A stretch of 8,584 nucleotides of DNA from an uncultured Eubacteriales bacterium (GTDB lineage Bacteria; Bacillota; Clostridia; Oscillospirales; Feifaniaceae). This document shows, in pieces, positions 1-5,825 of this stretch. The stretch spans positions 1 through 8,584 of the forward strand of contig CABRXB010000038.1 of assembly GCA_902474785.1 (NCBI GenBank). Reading direction: 5' to 3'. A program made the translations under genes and the position numbers. How positions within the stretch are numbered: the stretch's first letter is position 1; each line of letters opens with the position of its first letter. Under the pieces are notes generated by a model that made no database searches, was not told where the DNA came from, and worked only from the letters and a program-made list of their open reading frames with translations.

Positions 1-48
1 GCAGGATCTCCTGCAATTTCAACCCACGCGCCCCTCGCGGGGCGCGAC
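1..48 (-). CRISPR. Leader-proximal edge of a type I-C CRISPR array (one repeat, partial first spacer)
   Basis: One 33-nt repeat occupies 16-48 and reads leftward. It consists of GT, an 8-bp stem CGCGCCCC/GGGGCGCG closed by a GCGA tetraloop, and the 11-nt tail TGGGTTGAAAT. This is the typical I-C repeat plan, in which Cas5c cleaves at the 3' base of the stem and leaves an 11-nt 5' handle. Bases 1-15 are the start of the first, most recently acquired spacer, and the rest of the array is outside the window. A single copy does not prove an array, but it sits downstream of cas2 in the right orientation and its stem and handle are intact. The repeat boundary at GAAAT is supported by the shortened copy at 5775-5799, which diverges right after the same T. 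Confidence 0.9.
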
Positions 49-250
49 AGCAAAACAGCACAAATTTATCGCGCCATTTTGTTCAAAATACCAAAAACCA
101 ATTCTAAAAATACAATGATCTGAAACATCAAGGTTCATTCCAAGTTGCATTTCTGTAAAAAACGCCGTCATTTCCTTGAACAAACCCATGTTACAATCCC
201 ACGCCAGGTGCGAACCGAACAGCCATAACATGACAGCTTTCCTTTCGCAC
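49..250 (-). promoter_or_regulatory. CRISPR leader
   Basis: This is the 202-bp gap between the cas2 stop and the first repeat. It is AT-rich compared with the genes, as expected for a leader that promotes array transcription and marks the insertion site for new spacers. On the minus strand a possible promoter is TTGATG (126-131) and TAGAAT (101-106), but the 19-bp spacing is long, so it is weakly supported. A second option is TTGGTA with GATAAA closer to the repeat. The cas2-proximal end carries an 8-bp inverted repeat, listed separately. No protein gene is supported; the open frames here are short and lack ribosome binding sites. Confidence 0.75.
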
Positions 251-251
251 C
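207..251. repeat. Inverted repeat GGTGCGAA/TTCGCACC at the cas2 end of the leader
   Basis: GGTGCGAA (207-214) and TTCGCACC (244-251) form a perfect 8-bp inverted repeat separated by 29 bp. The right arm touches the cas2 stop codon. There is no T tract after it on the minus strand, so it is not an intrinsic terminator. From memory, similar GTGCGAA-type motifs lie just behind cas2 in other I-C loci. It may be a leader element for adaptation or an RNA structure at the end of the cas mRNA. The role is inferred. Confidence 0.5.
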
Positions 252-541
252 TACACCATCAAAATGCCCTCCGGGTCATAGCCGACCTTAGCGCCGACAT
301 GTTCCACCTTGTTCTTATGCTGATTTCCGAGATTGTAAAACCTCAGACTGTCGAGCTCGGGGTCGATGATTTCCGTCAGCTTCGCCTTGACCATGCAGGC
401 CGTGGCCGCATCCACAGAACATTCAAAGACGGAGTTTTGCACGCGTTGGCCGTAGTCGACACAGAGCTTGGCCACTCGTCGAAGCCGCTTTTTCCCCGCG
501 TCGGTTGCAGTGTTGACATCGTAAGTGATGAGCAATAGCAT
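251..541 (-). CDS. cas2: Cas2, CRISPR adaptation protein
   Basis: Cas2 is the dimeric core of the Cas1-Cas2 integrase that inserts new spacers at the leader end of the array. The 96-aa product begins MLLLITYDVNT, the first beta strand of the family with the conserved Asp (residue 8), and later shows the usual FEC segment (SVFECSVD). The open frame extends upstream to a GTG at 556 that overlaps the cas1 stop. I prefer the ATG at 541, because AGGAGG lies 6 nt before it and family members start at this point. It is the last gene of the cas operon, directly before the leader. The length is normal for Cas2 and nothing is missing. Confidence 0.95.
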   Translation of the reverse strand: MLLLITYDVNTATDAGKKRLRRVAKLCVDYGQRVQNSVFECSVDAATACMVKAKLTEIIDPELDSLRFYNLGNQHKNKVEHVGAKVGYDPEGILMV

Positions 542-552
542 CCAAAACCTCC

Positions 553-1584
553 TCACTTCCAGAAAAACGGGGCGTACTCGTCGAGATCGCCGCGCACGGC
601 TCTCGCCAGCAGCAGCGCCTGGACATACGGCACCAGTCCCCAGGGCAACTTCTCACCCAGATACGGGTGGGTGATGCCCTGTTTTTTGCGCTCCTGCCAG
701 GCCGAGAGGACGACCTTTCGCCCCTCCTCATTTAAAAAAACCGCGCCGCTCTGTTCATAGCGAAAGTGCGCCCCGCTGAGCTCTTGTCGATTGACAAGCG
801 TCAACGCCAGACGATCGGCCACAACCGGCCGCAATTCCTCCATCAAATCGAGGGCCAAAGATGCTCTTCCAGGCCGATCCCGATGTAAAAATCCCACATA
901 GCTGTCGAGCCCGACCGACTCCAAGGCACCGGCGCAATCGTTTGAGAGCAGCATGTAGAGAAAGGAGAGCAGCGCGTTCATGGGATCCTGCGGTGGCCGG
1001 CGGGTTCGCGCAACCAGAGAAAAAACATCCTTATTTCTCAAGATCAGGGCGTCCAGCGCACAGAAATACAGAGCGGCCCCCTTCCCCTCAAGACCTCTCA
1101 GCTCCTCCAGGCTCTCTGCCCCCATCACACGCTGCAAGAGCTCCTGAATCTGACCCGACACCTTTTTCAATCCCGCCACGTCGAGACGCAGCGCATGGTC
1201 TCGCACAGCCCGCTCCAACACCCACCGGGCATTGTAGAGCTTACCGCACAGGAAACCTCGCGCCATGCGGCAGCTGGCCCACGGATCGTCGGCCATGCGA
1301 TACTGCGCGCGGCGCAGCAGCACATTGGCGCTGCCTTCGCCGAGAACACGCGCCAAAAAGCGCCCTCTCGGGGTGAGAAAGACAAGCGAAACGCCCCGCT
1401 GCGCACAGGCGCCCATCAGGGCAGGGCTCGCCCCTTTATATCCAAAATAGGCAATGCCCTCCAGCGTGTGCAGCGGGAAACGCGCAGCCTGCTTCTCCCC
1501 CCGCAAAACGAGGACATTTTCCCCCTCGAGCGCCAGATACGCATCTTCACTCAGAACAAACAGGGTGTTGAGCAGTCGCCTCAT
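553..1584 (-). CDS. cas1: Cas1, CRISPR integrase
   Basis: Cas1 is the metal-dependent integrase of spacer acquisition and acts as a Cas1-Cas2 complex, in I-C together with Cas4. The 343-aa product has the I-C/I-B style N-terminal beta domain (RRLLNTLFVLSEDAYLALEG) and a helical catalytic domain. The expected metal ligands are visible: E166 in LRGLEG, H234 in YVGFLH, and the D246/E249 pair in LALDLMEELRP. Its ATG overlaps the cas4 stop in an ATGA tetranucleotide (1581-1584), which indicates coupled translation. The length is normal and the gene appears functional. Confidence 0.97.
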   Translation of the reverse strand: MRRLLNTLFVLSEDAYLALEGENVLVLRGEKQAARFPLHTLEGIAYFGYKGASPALMGACAQRGVSLVFLTPRGRFLARVLGEGSANVLLRRAQYRMADDPWASCRMARGFLCGKLYNARWVLERAVRDHALRLDVAGLKKVSGQIQELLQRVMGAESLEELRGLEGKGAALYFCALDALILRNKDVFSLVARTRRPPQDPMNALLSFLYMLLSNDCAGALESVGLDSYVGFLHRDRPGRASLALDLMEELRPVVADRLALTLVNRQELSGAHFRYEQSGAVFLNEEGRKVVLSAWQERKKQGITHPYLGEKLPWGLVPYVQALLLARAVRGDLDEYAPFFWK

Positions 1585-2249
1585 TCAACCGCCTCCTCTC
1601 CCACATGCTCTCTGATGTAGTCGGCCACAGAAGGGACTTTGCGCAGCTTTGGCAGACAGAGTTCTGCCAGAGAGCATGCGTTGCAGCTCTTGGAGGGGGT
1701 TGCAAGCGGGGTGGAGCCCCTTTGAAACAGCGCGTGCATCTCCCTGCAAAGCTGCCCGACGCGCTCCCGAAGCGCCTGTTCGAAGCACACCTCCTCGCGT
1801 CGGCGGATCTCTGCATAGAAAACCGCCCCTTGCGCAACCTCACAGCACAGCATCTCCTCCAGACAGATGGCCTGTGCACAGAGCTGAAGCCGGTCGGCAT
1901 CGTTTTCCTTGGGAGAGCCCCTCTTGTACTCCACGGGAAAGGGCCGCCACAGCCCCTGCTCCCCCCGGAGGGGCACGCCCGACGGGTCGGCGTGAAATTC
2001 CACCACATCGCATTTTCCGAAGATTCCAAGGGGGCGGGAGAAAACCGAAAGGCCGCGCAGCGTCAGACAGTCGCCGCGGCGCTCGCGCTGCGTCACATCG
2101 TGCGCTCTGTCATGCAGCAGCGCCCCCTGCACCGTGCGCACATTCTCACGCCACAACCCTTCCATGTGGATGAGGGCCCACTGGCGGCGGCAAAAGGAGA
2201 AGTGCTGGATTCCCGAGAGGGCCAGCATCTCCTCCTCCCGATCAATCAC
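1581..2249 (-). CDS. cas4: Cas4, [4Fe-4S] RecB-like nuclease for PAM-selective adaptation
   Basis: Cas4 trims prespacers and ensures they carry the right PAM and orientation before Cas1-Cas2 integrates them. The 222-aa product opens with the I-C signature LSGIQHFSFCRRQWALIHME. Iron-sulphur cysteines are visible at C20 and at C189, C192 and C198 (SCNACSLAELC). The nuclease core shows H46, D81 (GKCDVVEF) and E107/K109 (PVEYKRG). The GTG at 2249 overlaps the cas7c stop (GTGA) and gives the usual short N-terminal extension. An ATG at 2228 with GGGAGG 5 nt upstream is a real alternative that loses only seven residues before the conserved part. The gene appears intact. Confidence 0.95.
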   Translation of the reverse strand: MIDREEEMLALSGIQHFSFCRRQWALIHMEGLWRENVRTVQGALLHDRAHDVTQRERRGDCLTLRGLSVFSRPLGIFGKCDVVEFHADPSGVPLRGEQGLWRPFPVEYKRGSPKENDADRLQLCAQAICLEEMLCCEVAQGAVFYAEIRRREEVCFEQALRERVGQLCREMHALFQRGSTPLATPSKSCNACSLAELCLPKLRKVPSVADYIREHVGEEAVE

Positions 2250-3172
2250 CCCATCCGGCGGCAGGTCACGCCCTCGGGCAGGGCTTGCTCGTCCACCGTG
2301 ACCACATAGTCCAGATAGCTGCGGGCGGGGGCGGGATCATGCTCGTCGCTGCGGCGCACGCGCACTGTATCGAAGAGCTGATGGGCGGGGGCGCAGCCCA
2401 GTTCGCTGTCGTGCTCAAAGACAATGAGCGCCCGAACCGCCATCTTCCCTCTGGCGGCGGAGTGGTCGTGCTCAAACATGTTCAAGATGGCCTCAAAGAG
2501 CAGCGCCAAGTCCTCCTTGGAAAAGCCGGTGGTCTTGCGCGCCAGATTTGCTGAAACATACCCTTCGCAGCGATACAGGCCATAGGGGATGATGTATTTG
2601 CGGCCCATCTCGGTGCCCTTGTTCTCGGCGTCGGCCTCGGTGGTGATGGCCACTCTCGTGATGGTGACCTCCTGCGGCACCACAGGCTCGACGCTACGTG
2701 CAAAGCCCAGCTGCACCGGCCCGCGCACCTGTCCGCAGTTTAAGGCGGCCTTGACAAAGGTGGTCATCACCGCGCCAAAGGTTCGAATGTCGTAAAAATT
2801 ACGGCACATGAAATCCCGGATCTGCCCATCGAGATTGGGGTTTTCCTTCTTTTTACCCTTGATTGTCTTTTCGTCGACGCCAAGCGCGGCATAGGCCTGC
2901 GCGTCGCTGCGGTTGAGCGGCACGCCCTCCTTCACATAGATGCGGTAGCCGACCTCGTTTTCTCCGACCGGGGCAATCGCATCCTCCGTCCCCTTGACAA
3001 GCTCCACATAGTTGCGGATCTTGCGCTTGAGACACACGTCGGTGACAATGCCAAATCCGGTCTCGGGATCGATGCGGGGCATGTTGCCGGCGTCGGGATC
3101 GCCGTTGGGGTTGCCGTTTTCCACGTCGAACAAAATCACAAATTCATAGCGGTTTTCAATGGGGCTTGTCAT
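2246..3172 (-). CDS. cas7c: Cas7c (Csd2), Cascade backbone subunit
   Basis: Cas7c polymerises along the crRNA spacer to form the backbone of I-C Cascade; by family precedent about seven copies bind, each displacing every sixth base. The 308-aa product starts MTSPIENRYEFVILFDVENGNPNGDPDAGNMPRIDPETG, the hallmark Csd2 N-terminus. A longer open frame begins at 3280, but the ATG at 3172 has AAGGAGG 9 nt upstream and matches the family start. There is one base between the cas8c stop and this ATG. The length is normal for the family. The six-base periodicity set by this subunit is directly relevant to the guide match described at 5713-5729. Confidence 0.97.
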   Translation of the reverse strand: MTSPIENRYEFVILFDVENGNPNGDPDAGNMPRIDPETGFGIVTDVCLKRKIRNYVELVKGTEDAIAPVGENEVGYRIYVKEGVPLNRSDAQAYAALGVDEKTIKGKKKENPNLDGQIRDFMCRNFYDIRTFGAVMTTFVKAALNCGQVRGPVQLGFARSVEPVVPQEVTITRVAITTEADAENKGTEMGRKYIIPYGLYRCEGYVSANLARKTTGFSKEDLALLFEAILNMFEHDHSAARGKMAVRALIVFEHDSELGCAPAHQLFDTVRVRRSDEHDPAPARSYLDYVVTVDEQALPEGVTCRRMG

Positions 3173-3173
3173 G

Positions 3174-3542
3174 TCAGTTGTCCTCCTTTTTCTGATAGCG
3201 TGCGGTGGTCTGGGCATAGTAGCCGAGCTGGAAGGCCCCCTGCTGCTGCAAATTCTGGTGCGCGGGGTAGTTCTCCCCAATTATGGTCATCAATTCTCCG
3301 AGCTGCTTTTCATAGTGGATGTGTAACCCCTTGTTTGTGACGCGCAGTTTTTTGAGGTGCTTTTGGGCCAAATTGACCAAGATGGGGAAGATAACACCGG
3401 GGATTGAGGCGGCGGAGTTGAAGTATTTGTCCTTGATGGTGGTGTTGATGCCGGGATTTGCCGCCTGCTGAATGGCCTCCAAAACCGAGAATAGCCGCCC
3501 CAATGTATAGGGAATGTGGGTGCTTTGTTCGTTTAAGGACAT
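3174..3542 (-). CDS. cas11c: Cas11c, small subunit translated from an internal start within cas8c
   Basis: Type I-C Cascade contains a small subunit, Cas11c, made by internal translation initiation in cas8c rather than from its own gene. An ATG at 3542, codon 459 of cas8c and in frame, is preceded by GAGGAGG with an 8-nt spacing, as good as the sites before the separate genes. The 122-aa product starts MSLNEQSTHIPYTLGRLFSV and is mostly helical, with the GRLFSVLEAIQQAA segment typical of the Cas8c C-terminal domain. It ends at the cas8c stop. The internal site is seen in the sequence; expression of the product is inferred from the family. Confidence 0.82.
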   Translation of the reverse strand: MSLNEQSTHIPYTLGRLFSVLEAIQQAANPGINTTIKDKYFNSAASIPGVIFPILVNLAQKHLKKLRVTNKGLHIHYEKQLGELMTIIGENYPAHQNLQQQGAFQLGYYAQTTARYQKKEDN

Positions 3543-4916
3543 TCTCAAGACCTCCTCTGGTACGTCGGGACTTGTATTTTTGAGGTAATACGCCTTTAAA
3601 ATGGCCGCGCGGCCCCTTGTGACCTCGTGCTCGGCGCGGATGCGCAGCGTGACGCCGCTGAGCAGCGTGGCGGGGTAGCGGGCGTTGTTTAAAATCGCCC
3701 AGAGCGTGTCGCCCGCCAGCCCCGGCAGGGGCTTTTTGTCGCGGGAGTTTTTGTTGACCGTCTCTTCGAGCAGCTTCCACAGCGGCAGCGTTTCAAACTT
3801 GTCGTAGATGGGGCGGGCGATCTCCATCCTTTTGTGGTGCGCGTTTACATTTGCAAGGAAATTTCCAAAGCTGTTTTTCAGAAAAAAGCGCACCGAGAGC
3901 CGGGCGGCGTTGGGCGAGAGGCCCAGGATATAAAACGTGGTCTTGGGATCAAGGCGGCTTTCTTCAAAGAGCACGGGATCTCCCCGCGCCAAATCCTCCG
4001 CCATCTTTTGAAGATCGGCCTCGCTGTAGACCGTCGGCATGCCGTAGAGAGCGCCCTCCAAAAAAATTTGATAGGCCGAGACGCCGTTTTCCGCCCAGCA
4101 GACCACCGTGGTGTCGCCCATGCGAATCACATGCTCACGATCCGACAAAAGGGCGTTGAGCGCGGCGCCATAGGCAAATGCGGCATAGCGCCCGGTGGGG
4201 GCGTTGAGCCCCTGCTCCCTGTCGTAAGAGCAGAGGGCCGGCGCGTTGAAGGAGACCAGCGAAGCCCCCGAGGTCTGCGCGCCCTGCACCCCTTTGATGG
4301 CGGGGTGAAGCTGCGCCACAGGGCCGATCTCCCCCGTCACAAGGCAGGGCATTTTCGGCGCGTCGTCGTCGGCGTCGTAGTGCGCCTGCCAAGCCCGCCG
4401 AATGGCAGGGATTTCATGCAGATACGCGCCGTCAAAGCGAAAGACCAGGTTGGCGCCCGAGAGCAGCTCCTCAAGACAATCAAGAAGCGCCGGGTGCTCC
4501 ATCGCCTTTTCCGGCTCCCAACGTCTGAAATAGGCCAAAAGCGCGCGGGCGGCGGGCTCGTCCACTTCTGAAAGAATCGTCTCGTGCAGCTCCTTGCAGG
4601 CTTCAAAGCATGCAAGGGTGCGCTCTTTTTTCCCCTTGCCGTCAACGCCCAAAACATAGCCGGCGTTGTCGCACAAAAAATTTGCCTCAACGCCGCTCGA
4701 CCGCTTGACCTGGGCGGGCAAAATCATCTCCCGCGGGACAAGTTGACTCTTATCCTTTCTGACCTGCTCTCTTTTGACGCTGACGATCTGCTCAATCTCC
4801 CCCTCTTCTCCAAGATACAGAGCGTAGGACACTTTGGCCGGCCCCCAGCCGGGGCGCGCGAGTTCACCCTTTTCGGCCAGCGCCTCATAATACTGCACCA
4901 GAGCCTGTAAGATCAT
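3174..4916 (-). CDS. cas8c: Cas8c (Csd1), large subunit of I-C Cascade
   Basis: Cas8c recognises the PAM (5'-TTC for I-C) and helps open target DNA and recruit Cas3. The 580-aa product starts MILQALVQYYEALAEKGELARPGW and has typical Csd1 sequence throughout (for example LVSFNAPALCSYDREQGLNAPTGRYAAFAYGAALNALLS). The frame is open to 5027, but the ATG at 4916 overlaps the cas5c stop (ATGA) and has GGAGG 7 nt upstream, so it is the start. The C-terminal 122 residues form a helical domain that is probably also made separately as Cas11c from an internal start (see 3174-3542). No frameshift or truncation is seen. Confidence 0.96.
   Translation of the reverse strand: MILQALVQYYEALAEKGELARPGWGPAKVSYALYLGEEGEIEQIVSVKREQVRKDKSQLVPREMILPAQVKRSSGVEANFLCDNAGYVLGVDGKGKKERTLACFEACKELHETILSEVDEPAARALLAYFRRWEPEKAMEHPALLDCLEELLSGANLVFRFDGAYLHEIPAIRRAWQAHYDADDDAPKMPCLVTGEIGPVAQLHPAIKGVQGAQTSGASLVSFNAPALCSYDREQGLNAPTGRYAAFAYGAALNALLSDREHVIRMGDTTVVCWAENGVSAYQIFLEGALYGMPTVYSEADLQKMAEDLARGDPVLFEESRLDPKTTFYILGLSPNAARLSVRFFLKNSFGNFLANVNAHHKRMEIARPIYDKFETLPLWKLLEETVNKNSRDKKPLPGLAGDTLWAILNNARYPATLLSGVTLRIRAEHEVTRGRAAILKAYYLKNTSPDVPEEVLRMSLNEQSTHIPYTLGRLFSVLEAIQQAANPGINTTIKDKYFNSAASIPGVIFPILVNLAQKHLKKLRVTNKGLHIHYEKQLGELMTIIGENYPAHQNLQQQGAFQLGYYAQTTARYQKKEDN
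3551..3557 (-). promoter_or_regulatory. Internal ribosome binding site for Cas11c
   Basis: GAGGAGG on the minus strand lies inside cas8c, encoding Glu-Glu-Val, 8 nt before the in-frame ATG at 3542. Both spacing and strength are near optimal for a Firmicute Shine-Dalgarno sequence. Confidence 0.75.
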
Positions 4917-5575
4917 CCCCGCACCTCCCCGCTGTCCCTTGTCGGAACCTCCAAAACGCCGTCGCGCAAGACGGCTCTGAAAAAGAGGGGCCGGATGTCC
5001 TGCGTGTCGGAATAGTCCATGTCCCAAAGCATGTAGCCCAGATCCCGCTCGCCCTTGAGCTCCTGTGGGCAGGGCGGCAGCTGTTTGCAGGGGGCAAAGT
5101 GCGCCGGAAACTCCCGGCAGCCAAAACAGGGCTGGTGGAAAAACTGCCCTTTTTGTATGCGCCTCGTTATGATGTCCTGGAACTTGCCGGGGTTGTCGCC
5201 CGGGGCGGCCCTGTCAGTCATCTCAAAGTGGGCCTCGATCACATAGTGCACATCGCGCAGCAGCATGGAGGCGCGCTGCTGGATGTCGTCCGTGGCGCTC
5301 AGATAGAGCGCCCCCTTTCCCCGTTCCATGACGGTGCGCGCCGTGCGGGCGCTGACTTTGGATTTGACCTCGTTGCGGCGCACATTCAAAAAACGGATGG
5401 GCGCGCAGACGTGGATACGGTCGATCACCCAGTGCATGCCGGGGTGCCAGAAAATCGCATCCAGCAGTCCCCGCGCAGCCGACGGGGTCATCACATCGTA
5501 GCTGACGCGCTCTGTCTTCATTTCGGGTCGGGTGAAGAGGGCATAGTCCCCCCACACCTCCAAACAGATGGCCAT
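4913..5575 (-). CDS. cas5c: Cas5c (Cas5d), pre-crRNA endonuclease and Cascade subunit
   Basis: In I-C systems, which lack Cas6, Cas5c cuts pre-crRNA at the 3' base of the repeat stem and stays on the 11-nt handle. The 220-aa product starts MAICLEVWGDYALFTRPEMKTERVSYDVMTPSAARG, the family signature, and continues through GLLDAIFWHPGMHWVIDRIHV and a GQFFHQPCFGCREFPAHF segment. I chose the ATG at 5575: AAAGGAG ends 8 nt before it, while the upstream in-frame GTG at 5584 overlaps that site. Compared from memory with the Bacillus halodurans enzyme, whose catalytic set is Y46, K116 and H117, the Lys seems kept (K131 in NPGKF), while the Tyr and His positions read Phe. I believe this occurs in other Cas5c branches, so activity is likely. 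It is the first gene of the operon expressed from the promoter at 5701-5729. Confidence 0.96.
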   Translation of the reverse strand: MAICLEVWGDYALFTRPEMKTERVSYDVMTPSAARGLLDAIFWHPGMHWVIDRIHVCAPIRFLNVRRNEVKSKVSARTARTVMERGKGALYLSATDDIQQRASMLLRDVHYVIEAHFEMTDRAAPGDNPGKFQDIITRRIQKGQFFHQPCFGCREFPAHFAPCKQLPPCPQELKGERDLGYMLWDMDYSDTQDIRPLFFRAVLRDGVLEVPTRDSGEVRG

Positions 5576-5583
5576 GGCGTTCA

Positions 5584-5590
5584 CTCCTTT
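5584..5590 (-). promoter_or_regulatory. Ribosome binding site that fixes the cas5c start
   Basis: AAAGGAG on the minus strand is 8 nt from the ATG at 5575. The alternative GTG at 5584-5582 begins inside this site, so it cannot be used with it. Confidence 0.75.
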
Positions 5591-5643
5591 CGAATTTTGT
5601 GTGTTGTTTTGTGATATTTGGGTTTAAACAGGAATGGCGTAAA

Positions 5644-5655
5644 GAACGGCCGTTC
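5644..5655. repeat. 12-bp perfect palindrome in the cas5c 5' untranslated region
   Basis: GAACGGCCGTTC is a perfect palindrome about 40-50 bp downstream of the predicted cas5c transcription start and about 70 bp before the cas5c ATG. It could be a protein operator or a small RNA hairpin (GAAC/GTTC around GGCC) in the leader of the mRNA. A weaker inverted repeat, CCAT-AA-ATGG (5690-5699), lies at the predicted start site. No regulator is encoded in the window. The function is unknown. Confidence 0.35.
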
Positions 5656-5700
5656 CAGCGGCGCTTTGAGATCATCCTACCATATCTCACCATAAATGGC

Positions 5701-5729
5701 AATATATTTTTCATGTATTGTTGAATCAA
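5701..5729 (-). promoter_or_regulatory. Predicted promoter of the cas5c-cas8c-cas7c-cas4-cas1-cas2 operon
   Basis: On the minus strand the -35 TTGATT (5724-5729) and the -10 TATATT (5701-5706) are separated by exactly 17 bp, with 4/6 and 5/6 matches to the sigma-70/SigA consensus. The predicted start is near 5694, leaving an untranslated leader of about 120 nt before cas5c. The cas3 promoter candidate has the same TATATT -10 and 17-bp spacing. The -35 and spacer coincide with the site matched by the crRNA-like RNA, which makes this the probable target of repression. Confidence 0.7.
5710..5729 (+). promoter_or_regulatory. PAM and protospacer-like operator matched by the crRNA-like RNA
   Basis: TTC at 5710-5712 is the I-C PAM. 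The 17 bases that follow (5713-5729) match the spacer-like part of the RNA at 5800-5816 at positions 1-5, 7-11 and 13-17. The only mismatches are at positions 6 (T versus C) and 12 (A versus T), and pairing ends at 18. In type I Cascade every sixth guide base is displaced by Cas7 and does not pair, so all 15 bases able to pair do so. The site covers the -35 and spacer of the cas promoter. A full Cascade footprint of about 34 bp (to about 5746) would also cover the -35 of the RNA's own promoter. Confidence 0.85.
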
Positions 5730-5739
5730 AATTTTTATA

Positions 5740-5768
5740 TTGACATTCCCTTTTAAATTGACTAAGCT
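5740..5768 (+). promoter_or_regulatory. Predicted promoter of the crRNA-like RNA
   Basis: A perfect consensus -35 TTGACA (5740-5745) is followed after 17 bp by TAAGCT (5763-5768). This -10 is weak overall (3/6) but keeps the first T, the second A and the last T. Initiation 7 nt downstream would fall on G5775, the first base of the shortened repeat. It is divergent from the cas5c-operon promoter, with the two -35 elements 10 bp apart. Confidence 0.7.
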
Positions 5769-5774
5769 GAAAAA

Positions 5775-5799
5775 GTCGAGGAAACTCGTGGGTTGAAAT
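5775..5799 (+). repeat. Shortened CRISPR repeat with 4-bp stem and intact handle
   Basis: The 25-nt element reads GT, stem CGAG, loop GAAA, stem CTCG, tail TGGGTTGAAAT. The array repeat at 16-48 reads GT, 8-bp stem, loop GCGA, 8-bp stem and the same tail. The 5' GT, the GNRA-type tetraloop and all 11 handle bases are preserved. The stem sequence is different but still fully paired, so the structure has been kept by selection or compensation and not by recent copying. It lies on the strand opposite to the array. Confidence 0.9.
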
Positions 5800-5825
5800 A
5801 TGTACTGTTGTATCAATGCGGCAGG

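Noticed and set aside
190..205. Minus-strand GCGTGGGATTGTAAC in the leader, resembling the repeat 3' end
   Set aside because: Only seven bases match before an insertion, and there is no repeat-like stem directly before it and no promoter-terminator pair as at 5740-5858. Probably chance.
5223..5715. Minus-strand frame starting MKNILPFMVRYGRM in the intergenic region, considered as a small toxin (CreT-like)
   Set aside because: It runs out of frame far into cas5c, starts upstream of the predicted transcription start, and has no good ribosome binding site. No tandem rare-codon minigene is seen, so a CreTA toxin is not supported.
5696..5743. 15-codon plus-strand frame (MAIYFSCIVESKFLY)
   Set aside because: It has no ribosome binding site and lies upstream of the RNA promoter. 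It overlaps the operator and promoter elements that explain the region better.
5775..5799. Interpretation of the shortened repeat as a decayed second CRISPR array
   Set aside because: There is one copy only, its stem is shortened but perfectly paired, its handle is intact, and it has its own promoter, terminator and a PAM-flanked target next door.
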